NCBI GenBank assembly: GCA_035653595.1
Contig: DASRBO010000130.1
Coordinates: forward strand, 1 to 64,000
Direction of reading: 5' to 3'
DNA: 64,000 bases
DNA from: DASRBO01 sp035653595
Lineage (GTDB): Bacteria > Actinomycetota > Acidimicrobiia > Acidimicrobiales > JAJPHE01
Shown: positions 15,966-23,333 of the stretch, piece by piece
How positions within the stretch are numbered: position 1 is the first letter of the stretch
How the letters are laid out: each line of letters starts with the position of its first letter
The notes under the pieces: model-generated
Seen by the model: only the letters and a program-made list of their open reading frames with translations
Database searches by the model: none
Told to the model about the DNA's origin: nothing
Program-made: the position numbers and the translations under genes

Positions 15966-16021
15966 TCCGCAGCGCCCCGGACGGGCGGGCGCGAATCCCC
16001 CCGCTTGCGGCATGCTGAGGC

Positions 16022-17227
16022 GTGCTCCTCGACGGATTGCGGGTTATCGAGATGGGGGTGTGGGTGGCCGGTCCTTCGGCCGCCGGAGTGATGGCCGACT
16101 GGGGCGCCGACGTGATCAAGGTCGAGCCGCCGGTCGGCGATCCGTTCCGGGGGCTGTTCGGGACCCTCGGCTACGACTCGGGGCTGCCCAATCCACCCTT
16201 CGCCCTGGACAACCGGGGCAAGCGCAGCGTGGTGCTCGACCTCCAGCGACCGGGCGGACCGGAGGTGATGCAGCGGATCCTGGCCACTGCCGACGTGTTC
16301 GTCACGAACCTGCGTCCCGACGCCCTCGAACGACTGTCGCTGTCTCCCGACGAGCTGGCCAAGAGGCATCCTCGCCTCATCTACGCCAGCGTGACCGGGT
16401 ACGGGTTGAGCGGCCCCGACCGCAATCGGCCCAGCTACGACGTGGGCGCCTTCTGGGCCCGGACGGGTATCGCCCGCCAGCTGGTACCGCCGGACACCCC
16501 GCCGCCCGGCATCCGTGGCGGCCTGGGCGATCACGCCACCGGTCTGGCGACGGTGGCCGGGGTGCTGGCCGCCCTCCTCGAACGGGAGCGCACCGGTCGG
16601 GGCCGGCTGGTCGAGACGTCCCTGCTGCGCACCGGCATGTACTGCCTCGGATGGGACCTCGGAATCCAGCTCATGCTGGGCAAGGTGGCGCCGGCATCGC
16701 CCCGCGAGGACAATCCCGCCCCCCTGGTCAACTGCTACCGCAGCGGCGACGACCGGTGGTTCTTCCTTCTCGGGCTGGAGGCCGACCGCCACTTCCCCGG
16801 GCTCCTCCGAGCCATCGGCCGCCCCGAGCTGGCAAGCGACCCTCGGTTCTCCACCGCGGCCGCACGTCGTTCATCGCGGGCCGAGCTCATTGCCATCCTC
16901 GACCAGGAGTTCGCCAAGGCCGACCTGGACGAGTGGGCGAAGCGTTTCGAGGCCGACGACGTGTGGTGGGCCCCAGCCCAGACCCCGGCCGAGGCGGTCG
17001 AGGATCCCCAGGCCCATGCCGTGGGCGCCTTCGTCGACGTCGAGGGCACCGGCGAGGGCCCGGGGTTCAAGGCGATCGCCTCGCCGGTCCACTTCCACGG
17101 GATCCCCCAGGGCCACGCCGGGCCGGTGCCCGGACTCGGCGAGCACACCGAGTCCTTCCTCGCCGAGCTGGGCCTCTCCCCCTCCGAGCTGGACCGGCTC
17201 CGACAGGAGGGCGCCATCCCCTCCTGA
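16022..17227 (+). CDS. CaiB/BaiF (class III) CoA-transferase
   Basis: The 401-residue protein follows the family III CoA-transferase pattern: LDGLRVIEMGVWVAGP at the start, WGADVIKVEPP, and DNRGKRSVVLDL. The catalytic Asp is expected in GGLGDHATGL near residue 168 and is present. Such enzymes move CoA between carboxylic acids, for instance in steroid, carnitine or aromatic acid breakdown. Neighbouring acyl-CoA genes (tesB, MaoC, FadD) support a role in organic acid degradation, but the substrate is unknown. The start is GTG. Confidence 0.9.
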   Translation: MLLDGLRVIEMGVWVAGPSAAGVMADWGADVIKVEPPVGDPFRGLFGTLGYDSGLPNPPFALDNRGKRSVVLDLQRPGGPEVMQRILATADVFVTNLRPDALERLSLSPDELAKRHPRLIYASVTGYGLSGPDRNRPSYDVGAFWARTGIARQLVPPDTPPPGIRGGLGDHATGLATVAGVLAALLERERTGRGRLVETSLLRTGMYCLGWDLGIQLMLGKVAPASPREDNPAPLVNCYRSGDDRWFFLLGLEADRHFPGLLRAIGRPELASDPRFSTAAARRSSRAELIAILDQEFAKADLDEWAKRFEADDVWWAPAQTPAEAVEDPQAHAVGAFVDVEGTGEGPGFKAIASPVHFHGIPQGHAGPVPGLGEHTESFLAELGLSPSELDRLRQEGAIPS

Positions 17228-17474
17228 CCCAAGCGCCCCGGCCAGCGGCTCCTCTCAGAGCGCGGGGTGGGCGGGCCGGGCATGGTGACCGGCGAGAGCG
17301 CCCGGGCGGCAGGCAGGGATAGCGCCGCCAAGGCCGGCACGGGCCGCCCATTGGGACGGATGGCATGGCGCGGATAGGATGTCGCTCAACCCCGGTTCAC
17401 TGCGCAGGCTGGGGCCTCTTCCCGGCGCTACTCCGCCCTGGATTTTTCGAACGTGCGTGGGTAAAGGAGTAGAG

Positions 17475-17678
17475 ATGACTGTCGGAACTGTGAAGTGGTT
17501 CAACTCGACCAAGGGTTACGGGTTCATAAGCCCGGACGGCGGCGGCAAGGACGTGTTCGTCCACCACAGCGCCATCGAGGGCACCGGCTACAAGGAGCTC
17601 TCCGAGGGCCAGCGGGTGGAGTTCGACTCCGAGCAGGGCGCCAAGGGCCCTCAGGCCACGAGGGTTCGCGCTGCCTAG
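17475..17678 (+). CDS. Cold-shock protein (CspA family)
   Basis: This 67-residue OB-fold protein has both RNA-binding motifs: KGYGFIS (RNP1) and VFVHHSAI (RNP2). It should bind single-stranded RNA and act as an RNA chaperone. The ATG at 17475 has AAAGGAG a few bases ahead; a longer in-frame extension is rejected. Its stop is overlapped by a second coding frame in the +1 register (17671-18030), so the two are translationally linked. A desaturase follows, fitting a cold-response block. Confidence 0.95.
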   Translation: MTVGTVKWFNSTKGYGFISPDGGGKDVFVHHSAIEGTGYKELSEGQRVEFDSEQGAKGPQATRVRAA

Positions 17679-18030
17679 GCCCGAGCGGGACTCCGACCGC
17701 GACCGCTCCGAGGGGCGCGATCGGGACCGCCCTGAGCGGGGATCCCGTCGCACCAACACCGACGGGGAAGCGCTGAGCCTGCGGGACAAAGGCCAGTCCT
17801 TCGCAGCCGTCGCCCGGAACCTGGGACTCAAGCGGGCCACCGACGCCCGCGCCGCCTTCCTGCGGGCGCTGCGCAACACCGCCGAGTCCGATCGGAGCCA
17901 GATCGTGGTGCGGGAGCACCAGCGTCTGGACCAGCTGGAGAACCGCATACGCACTCGCGATGCCGCCGAACCGGAGAAGCTGGAACGGCGCCTGGCCGCC
18001 CTCGCCGTGCTCAGGCAGGGCTTGGACTAG
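17671..18030 (+). CDS. Unannotated helical protein overlapping csp; apparent CTG start or frameshift extension
   Basis: A frame open from 17530 to the TAG at 18028 has coding-like codon use, yet contains no ATG, GTG or TTG before the conserved part. The best start is CTG at 17671, inside the last codons of csp, with GAGGG at 17660-17664. It would give about 119 residues: a charged Arg/Asp/Glu-rich linker, a helix-turn-helix-like segment (DKGQSFAAVARNLGLKRATD) and a coiled-coil-like tail (EPEKLERRLAALAVLRQGLD). Similar small helical proteins of unknown function exist in actinobacteria as I recall them. The alternative is that a +1 ribosomal frameshift fuses it to the cold-shock protein. Confidence 0.6.
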   Translation: MPRPERDSDRDRSEGRDRDRPERGSRRTNTDGEALSLRDKGQSFAAVARNLGLKRATDARAAFLRALRNTAESDRSQIVVREHQRLDQLENRIRTRDAAEPEKLERRLAALAVLRQGLD

Positions 18031-18045
18031 TCGTCCTGTCAGTCT

Positions 18046-18088
18046 CACCGGGGAGCGGTCGCCCCCCGGTGCCGCTGCCCAGCAGCGG
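18046..18088 (+). terminator. Two stacked hairpins between the csp block and the desaturase
   Basis: Hairpin 1 pairs CACCGGGG (18046-18053) with CCCCGGTG (18064-18071). Hairpin 2 pairs CCGCTGC (18072-18078) with GCAGCGG (18082-18088) around a 3-nt loop. Both stems are perfect and adjacent. There is no T-run, which is usual in high-GC actinobacteria. They could end csp transcription or act as a temperature-sensitive structure in the desaturase leader, since the TTG start is only 29 bases downstream. Confidence 0.6.
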
Positions 18089-18117
18089 ACGATTCCGTCT
18101 CGAGGAAGGGTGAGACC

Positions 18118-19071
18118 TTGACGATTGCCGTCCTGGAAAGCGAAACCAGGGGTTCCACCTGGGAGCCGCCGGCCCCGGATGACGACGCTCGGCCGGGCCC
18201 GGTCGGCCTGGCCATCACCGCCGCGCTGGTGGTGATACCGCTCCTCGGCCTGGCCGGCGGGATCGCCTGGCTCGCCCTCGGCAACCGGGTGAGCTGGCTC
18301 GACCTTGGCCTCGGGGTCGGCCTGTACCTCATATCGGGGCACGGGGTGACGGTCGGGTACCACCGGCTGTTCACCCACCGCTCCTTCAAGGCGGCACCCT
18401 GGCTTCGGGTGGCCCTGGCCGTGGCCGGATCGCTCGCCCTCGAGGGCGGGGTGGTGTCCTGGGTGGCCAACCACCGCCTTCATCATCGCCTGTCGGACCG
18501 CCCCGGCGACCCGCACTCGCCGTACCGCTACGGCCAGTCGGGGTGGGCCCTCGCCCGGGGGATGGTGTGGTCCCATGTCGCCTGGCTCTTCCGGGCTCCG
18601 GCCGCCGACGCCGAGCGTTACGCCCGCGACCTGCGCTCCGATCGGGCCATCGTGGTGGTCGACCGGCTGTTCCCGGTGCTGGCGGTCGTCTCGCTGATGC
18701 TTCCCTTCGGTGTGGCCTGGGCGGCAACCGGCTCCCTGTCCGCCGCCGGATGGGCCCTGCTGTGGGCAGGGGCGGTCCGGGTCACCGTGCTGCATCACGT
18801 CACGTGGTCGGTCAACTCGCTCTGTCACGTCCTCGGCCGGCGGCCGAATGCCAACCCCGACCGCTCGGCCAACGTGGCCATGCTGGCGCTCCTCTCCATG
18901 GGCGAGTCGTGGCACAACCACCACCACGCCTTTCCTGCCTGTGCCCGCCACGGCCGGGGCCGTGGCCAGATCGACTCCTCGGCCCGGCTCATCCGGCTCT
19001 TCGAGACCGCCGGCTGGGCGACGGGCGTCCGCTGGGCCGGCGAGCCCGAAACGCTGCCCGCGCCGGCGTAG
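18118..19071 (+). CDS. Membrane acyl-CoA (delta-9 type) fatty-acid desaturase
   Basis: The 317-residue integral membrane enzyme has the three histidine boxes of the class: HRLFTH, NHRLHH and HNHHHAFP. These bind the di-iron centre that inserts a double bond in a fatty-acyl chain. Hydrophobic segments flank the boxes as expected. The start is TTG at 18118, with GAGGAAGGG a few bases ahead. Its place behind the cold-shock gene suggests a role in adjusting membrane fluidity in the cold. It is convergent with the HelD gene. Confidence 0.92.
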   Translation: MTIAVLESETRGSTWEPPAPDDDARPGPVGLAITAALVVIPLLGLAGGIAWLALGNRVSWLDLGLGVGLYLISGHGVTVGYHRLFTHRSFKAAPWLRVALAVAGSLALEGGVVSWVANHRLHHRLSDRPGDPHSPYRYGQSGWALARGMVWSHVAWLFRAPAADAERYARDLRSDRAIVVVDRLFPVLAVVSLMLPFGVAWAATGSLSAAGWALLWAGAVRVTVLHHVTWSVNSLCHVLGRRPNANPDRSANVAMLALLSMGESWHNHHHAFPACARHGRGRGQIDSSARLIRLFETAGWATGVRWAGEPETLPAPA

Positions 19072-19108
19072 CCGGCACCGGGCGGTACGGCCCGCCACCA
19101 GGTGGGTC

Positions 19109-21235
19109 CTACGGCGAGGCGGCCAGATCGGACGGGCGCGCTCTCGTCTGCACTGGCGCCTCTGCCTTGTCGGGCCTCAACGCCGCGGGCAGCGCCTCGC
19201 CGTGGACCACCGCCAGGTGTTGAACGGCGCGGGTGAGAACCACGTAGAGCAAGTGCAACCCGTTGTCGATCTCGCTCACCATTCGGGCGGGCTCGACGGC
19301 GATGACGGCGTCGAACTCGAGTCCCTTGACCGCCCCGGGAGGCAGCAGGGTGAGGTGCTCACCCAGCGCCGCCCGGGCGGCTCCGTCGACGTAGGAGACG
19401 CCGGCGGCGCCCAGGGCGCCGGCAACCTTCGCCGCCAGCGAGGGAGGGACGACCACCGCCACCGAGGTCCAGACAGCGACGGCCTCGGCCGCCAACTCGG
19501 CCGTTGCTTCGGCCACCTGGTTCGGGCCCACCTCCATGACCAGCGGCGGGGCACCCACCCCGCGGACCGAGGTGGTGACGGGTAGGCCCGGCGCCACCAG
19601 CGGCAACAGCCGGTTGGCGAAGTCCATGATCGGGCCAGGCACCCGGTAGCCGATGGTCAACTCGTCTATGGCGGTGTTCCCGATCCCCAGGTGGCGGGCC
19701 GCCTCGCTCCAGCTCTTCTGGGCGCCGGGAGCGCTGGCCTGGGCCAGGTCACCCAGCACCGTCATCGACCCCCTTCGGCTCCGTCGGGCGATCATGCGCA
19801 GCTCCATGGCCGACAGATCCTGCGCCTCGTCTACCACGATGTGGCCGTATGACTGGTTGACGGTGCCGATGACGTCCTCCAGCTCGTCCAAGAGAGCCAA
19901 GTCGGCCCGGCTCCATCTCTGCTCGGACGCCCGGGCGGCGGCTTTGCGGTGGAGCAGGTCCCGTTCGGGACCGGACAGGACGCCCTCGCTGGCCCGGGCC
20001 AGGGCTCCCCTGTTGCCGAACAGACGGCGGAGCACCGCTGCCGCCGTCAAGGTGGGCCAGATACGGTCGAGCTCGGTCTTGAAGCTCTTCGAGGCCCTGA
20101 GATCGGCCTCGAAGACCTCTCGTTGGGTGAGGTCGGTCGTGGGCTTGGATGCCTGCGCCCGCCATGCCGCCTCGACCAGCTGCTCGCGCACCCCGGCTCG
20201 GCCGTCGTTGCTCCGCCGTCCCCGGGCCAGCGTGTTCTCGACGATCCGACCCAGCTCGGCGGCAGCCAGGGTGACCTCACCGAAGCCGGTGGCCAGGGTG
20301 ATGTCGGACCTCGGGGGGCTGACCCGGTCGGCGACCGCCCGGCGCAGCACCTCGGCCATGCGGGCATCGCCTTTGAGCCGGGCCGCTTCGGCCCGCTCGT
20401 CCAGGCCGACCCGGTAGCGGGCGCCGGCCAGACCCTCGAGCGTCAGCTGAACCGAAGCGCTCTCGCCCAGGGAGGGCAGGACCTGGGCGATGTAGCGAAG
20501 GAAGATCCGGTTGGGGCCGACGATCAGGAGCCGTTGGCGCTCGAGCTCGTGGCGGTGCTCATACAGCAGGAAAGCGGCCCTATGGAGACCGACCGCTGTC
20601 TTCCCCGTGCCCGGACCACCCTGCACGATGATGCACTGCTCGAGCGGAGCGCGGATGATGACGTCCTGCTCCGCCTGGATGGTGGCGACGATGTCGCGCA
20701 TCTCGCCGGTCCGGGCGCGGCTCACCTCGGCGAGCAGAGGGTCGGGGACGTAGGTGCCGGCGTCGCGACTGCTCGGGTGCTCGAGATCCTCGTCGAGAAG
20801 GTCCACCAGTCGCCGTTCCTCGATGAAGAAGCGCCGCCGGCGTGACAGGCCCATCCGGTCGGCGACCGTCGCCCGGTAGAAGGGAACGGCGACCCGAGCC
20901 CGCCAATCCGTTACCACCGGCGCGCCGTCGCCGTCCTCGACATGGCGGCGTCCGATGTGCCAGTGCGCCCCGCCGGCGTGGTCGATGCGGCCGAAGCACA
21001 GGGCGCTCCCGTCGTCGGACAGCACGTCGATGCGGCGCTGCTTGTCGAGGTCCCAGTAGGCCGCCATCTCGGGAGTGAGGCCGGTTTCGGCATGCACGTT
21101 GCCGCCCATGTAGCCCAGGCTCTTGATGCTCACCGCCCTCTGGCGCATGGCGTCGAGGCAGGCGTAGGCCCGGTCGATGTGGGCCTGCTCCTCGGCCAGG
21201 TCGGGGTGGGGCTCGACGTCGGCGCGGTTCGTCAT
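19109..21235 (-). CDS. HelD/HelR-type UvrD-like ATPase (RNA polymerase remodeller)
   Basis: The 708-residue protein is a superfamily 1 helicase-like ATPase with Walker A QGGPGTGKTAVGLHRAA, Walker B HIVVDEAQDLSAMELRM, and a C-terminal GLEFDAVIAVEP with VVLTRAVQ. The long N-terminal charged part (DLAEEQAHIDRAYACLDAM) is that of HelD, which dislodges stalled RNA polymerase from DNA; the HelR subgroup protects polymerase from rifamycins in actinobacteria. ATG at 21235 is chosen over one at 21271, because TAGGTT lies seven bases ahead as a leaderless -10. Whether it is HelD or HelR cannot be decided by eye. Confidence 0.87.
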   Translation of the reverse strand: MTNRADVEPHPDLAEEQAHIDRAYACLDAMRQRAVSIKSLGYMGGNVHAETGLTPEMAAYWDLDKQRRIDVLSDDGSALCFGRIDHAGGAHWHIGRRHVEDGDGAPVVTDWRARVAVPFYRATVADRMGLSRRRRFFIEERRLVDLLDEDLEHPSSRDAGTYVPDPLLAEVSRARTGEMRDIVATIQAEQDVIIRAPLEQCIIVQGGPGTGKTAVGLHRAAFLLYEHRHELERQRLLIVGPNRIFLRYIAQVLPSLGESASVQLTLEGLAGARYRVGLDERAEAARLKGDARMAEVLRRAVADRVSPPRSDITLATGFGEVTLAAAELGRIVENTLARGRRSNDGRAGVREQLVEAAWRAQASKPTTDLTQREVFEADLRASKSFKTELDRIWPTLTAAAVLRRLFGNRGALARASEGVLSGPERDLLHRKAAARASEQRWSRADLALLDELEDVIGTVNQSYGHIVVDEAQDLSAMELRMIARRSRRGSMTVLGDLAQASAPGAQKSWSEAARHLGIGNTAIDELTIGYRVPGPIMDFANRLLPLVAPGLPVTTSVRGVGAPPLVMEVGPNQVAEATAELAAEAVAVWTSVAVVVPPSLAAKVAGALGAAGVSYVDGAARAALGEHLTLLPPGAVKGLEFDAVIAVEPARMVSEIDNGLHLLYVVLTRAVQHLAVVHGEALPAALRPDKAEAPVQTRARPSDLAASP

Positions 21236-21242
21236 TGCGCCG

Positions 21243-21271
21243 AACCTAAGAGAGAAACGACCGGCAATCAA
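21243..21271 (-). promoter_or_regulatory. HelD promoter: -35 TTGATT, 17-bp spacer, -10 TAGGTT
   Basis: On the minus strand the -35 TTGATT is at 21271-21266 and the -10 TAGGTT at 21248-21243. The ATG is seven bases after the -10, so the mRNA should be leaderless or nearly so. The -35 touches the palindrome at 21270-21288. Confidence 0.55.
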
Positions 21272-21288
21272 GGCGCTATACGCGCCTT
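21270..21288. promoter_or_regulatory. 19-bp palindrome at the HelD promoter
   Basis: AAGGCGC (21270-21276), TATAC, GCGCCTT (21282-21288) forms a perfect inverted repeat that abuts and overlaps the -35 box of the HelD gene. A second inverted repeat, ATCGGGGC (21304-21311) with GCCCCGAT (21328-21335), lies further upstream. Position and size recall the rifamycin-associated elements in front of actinobacterial helR genes, but the sequence is not the same as I remember it. Confidence 0.5.
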
Positions 21289-21390
21289 ACCAGGCCCTTC
21301 GAAATCGGGGCTACATGCTCCGCACAGGCCCCGATCGGGCGTACCAGGACTGTAGGCCGACAGCCCGGCGAGTGCAAGGGGCCCTCCGGG

Positions 21391-21396
21391 GATAGT
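21391..21396 (+). promoter_or_regulatory. -10-like box (GATAGT) ahead of the TrkA-C gene
   Basis: GATAGT ends six bases before the GTG at 21403. It matches TATAAT at four of six positions and gives leaderless geometry. Confidence 0.35.
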
Positions 21397-21402
21397 TGGA
21401 CC

Positions 21403-22179
21403 GTGATCGCCATCTCATCGCTTCTTCTGGTGGTCGTCATCGGCCTCCTGGTGACCCGGATCGCCACCGTGATCCTGGTGGCGACCGGCATGTCGCGCGA
21501 GCACGCCCGCTTCCAGGCTCGCTCCGCATTCACGGGGACCGGGTTCACCACCAGCGAGTCGGAGAACGTGCTCAACCACCCCCTGCGGCGACGGGTGGCG
21601 ATGACCCTGATGCTCCTCGGCAACGCCGGCATCGTCGCCGCCGCCGGTTCGCTGATACTGGGCTTCCGCAACGGCAGCCTGGCCCACAACTGGAAGAGCA
21701 TCATCGAGCTGGTGGGGGGACTGCTGGCCCTGGTCAGCCTGTCCCGCAGCCGCTGGGTGGATCGGCGCCTGACCCAGCTCATCTCCCGCCTGCTGCAGCG
21801 CTACACCGACCTGCCCCGGCGGGATCTGGCCAGCCTGCTCGACCTTTCGGGCAGCTATGCGGTGGGCGAACTCGCCGTCGATCAGGGTGACTGGATGGCG
21901 GGCCGGCGCCTGGAGGAGCTTGGACTGCGGGACGAAGGCGTCGCCGTGCTTGGCCTCACCCGTCCCGACGGCACGTTCCGCGGGGCTCCGGTGGGCTCGA
22001 CGACCGTTCATCCCGGCGACGTGCTCGTCGTCTACGGTCATGCCGGCAGCCTCGAGGAGCTCGATCGGCGTCCGGCCGGACCGGCGGGGGACCGGGCTCA
22101 TGAGGCCGCCGTGCACCACCAGCTGGCGGTGGTGCTGGCGGAGGAGGAGGCCGATCGGGCCCACTCGAGCCGGGCCTGA
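21403..22179 (+). CDS. Membrane protein with TrkA-C (RCK-C) domain
   Basis: The 258-residue protein has an N-terminal transmembrane helix, a second hydrophobic hairpin around residues 65-110, and a C-terminal TrkA-C domain around 145-220 (LDLSGSYAVGELAVDQGDWM through VHPGDVLVVYGH). TrkA-C domains bind ligands such as cyclic-di-AMP or nucleotides in potassium and other transport systems. No pore-loop filter (TVGYG) is seen, so it is not itself an obvious channel. The RSAFTGTGFTTSESE segment after the first helix recalls the loop region of Trk/Ktr subunits. It is divergent from HelD. Confidence 0.75.
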   Translation: MIAISSLLLVVVIGLLVTRIATVILVATGMSREHARFQARSAFTGTGFTTSESENVLNHPLRRRVAMTLMLLGNAGIVAAAGSLILGFRNGSLAHNWKSIIELVGGLLALVSLSRSRWVDRRLTQLISRLLQRYTDLPRRDLASLLDLSGSYAVGELAVDQGDWMAGRRLEELGLRDEGVAVLGLTRPDGTFRGAPVGSTTVHPGDVLVVYGHAGSLEELDRRPAGPAGDRAHEAAVHHQLAVVLAEEEADRAHSSRA

Positions 22180-22251
22180 GAGGCTCCGCGGCCGTGGCGG
22201 ATCGGACCGCCTGCCGAGTCGTCTCCCCGCCCGCCAGGGAGGTCGCCCCCT

Positions 22252-22257
22252 TAGAGT
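22252..22257 (+). promoter_or_regulatory. -10 box (TAGAGT) ahead of the mraY-like gene
   Basis: TAGAGT ends seven bases before the ATG at 22265, a geometry that predicts a leaderless transcript. No -35 match is seen. Confidence 0.4.
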
Positions 22258-22264
22258 GCCGGCC

Positions 22265-23305
22265 ATGGTGCAGGTCCTGGTGGGGGCGTCCGTCGCGTTC
22301 GCGGTGGCCCTGATGGCGACTCCGGCTTGGACGCGGTGGCTGCGGGCCAGAGGGCTCGGCCAGCCCATCCAGGACGAGGTCACCCACCACACGGCCAAGG
22401 CCGGCACCCCGACAATGGGCGGCCTGGTGCTGTCCGCCGCAGTGGTCGTGGCCTACGTCGGCGCCATCGGTGCTGGCGGCCACGGGCCGACCATGCCAGC
22501 GGTCGCAGTGTTGGTCGTCGTCGCCGGCGGCGCCGTCGTCGGCCTGACCGACGACTGGCTCAAGATTCGGCGGAGCCGGAACACGGGGCTGCGCGAGGCC
22601 CAGAAGACGACCATGCTGCTGGCGGTCATCGGGGCCTTCTGCGCCCTCTACCTTTTCGGGCCCCGGCCATGCACCCACCTGTCGTTCACCAGCTGTCAGT
22701 CCACCGGTTGGGACCTGGGCCCGGTGGGCTGGTCAGCCCTGGCCCTGGTCCTCCTCTGGGGCAGCGCCAACTCGACCAACTTCACCGACGGGATAGAGGG
22801 CCTGCTCGCCGGAAGCGCCCTGCCCAGCTTCACCGTCCTGGCCGCCATCGGCTTCTGGGAGTTCCGCCACCCGGGCTCCTATCGAATGGCCGATCCCCTC
22901 GGTCTGAGCGTTCTGGCCGCGGCCATGGCCGGCGCCTGTGCCGGGTTCCTCTGGTGGAACATCCAGCCGATGCGGATCTTCATGGGAGACACCGGTTCGC
23001 TGGCCATCGGGACGGCAATGGCAGCACTGGCCCTCTCCATGGACATTGCCGCCCTCCTACCCGTGCTGGCGGCGCTCTACGTGGCAGAAGGGGGATCGAG
23101 CGCCCTCCAGCGCTACACCTACAAGCTCTACTTCAAGAAGCGGCCCGGGCAGCGGCGCCTCTTCCGGATGGCCCCCCTCCACCACCATTTCGAGCTCAAG
23201 GGCTGGGCCGACTCGACCCTGGTGGTCCGGTTCTGGATCGTCAGTTCGATGGCCGGCGCAGCCGCCGCCGCCATCTTCTACGGCGCCGCCCTGCGGTGGC
23301 GATGA
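22265..23305 (+). CDS. MraY-type phospho-MurNAc-pentapeptide transferase, outside the division cluster
   Basis: The 346-residue polytopic membrane protein carries the MraY marks: GTPTMGGLV, the Asp pair in GLTDDWLK, FMGDTGSLA, and the MraY-specific MAPLHHHFELKGW. MraY attaches UDP-MurNAc-pentapeptide to undecaprenyl phosphate to make lipid I. Two things are odd. The gene is far from any mur/fts cluster, and the usual TDGLDGL motif reads TDGIEGL, with Asp replaced by Glu. It may be a second copy with a modified substrate, or the only copy relocated. ATG at 22265 is supported by length and a -10 box. Confidence 0.85.
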   Translation: MVQVLVGASVAFAVALMATPAWTRWLRARGLGQPIQDEVTHHTAKAGTPTMGGLVLSAAVVVAYVGAIGAGGHGPTMPAVAVLVVVAGGAVVGLTDDWLKIRRSRNTGLREAQKTTMLLAVIGAFCALYLFGPRPCTHLSFTSCQSTGWDLGPVGWSALALVLLWGSANSTNFTDGIEGLLAGSALPSFTVLAAIGFWEFRHPGSYRMADPLGLSVLAAAMAGACAGFLWWNIQPMRIFMGDTGSLAIGTAMAALALSMDIAALLPVLAALYVAEGGSSALQRYTYKLYFKKRPGQRRLFRMAPLHHHFELKGWADSTLVVRFWIVSSMAGAAAAAIFYGAALRWR

Positions 23306-23333
23306 CCCTCTCAGCATTACGCATGGCGAAGCA

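Noticed and set aside
21270..21335. Calling the HelD palindromes a true rifamycin-associated element
   Set aside because: The position is suggestive, but the sequence differs from the element as I remember it, so it is reported only as a candidate operator.
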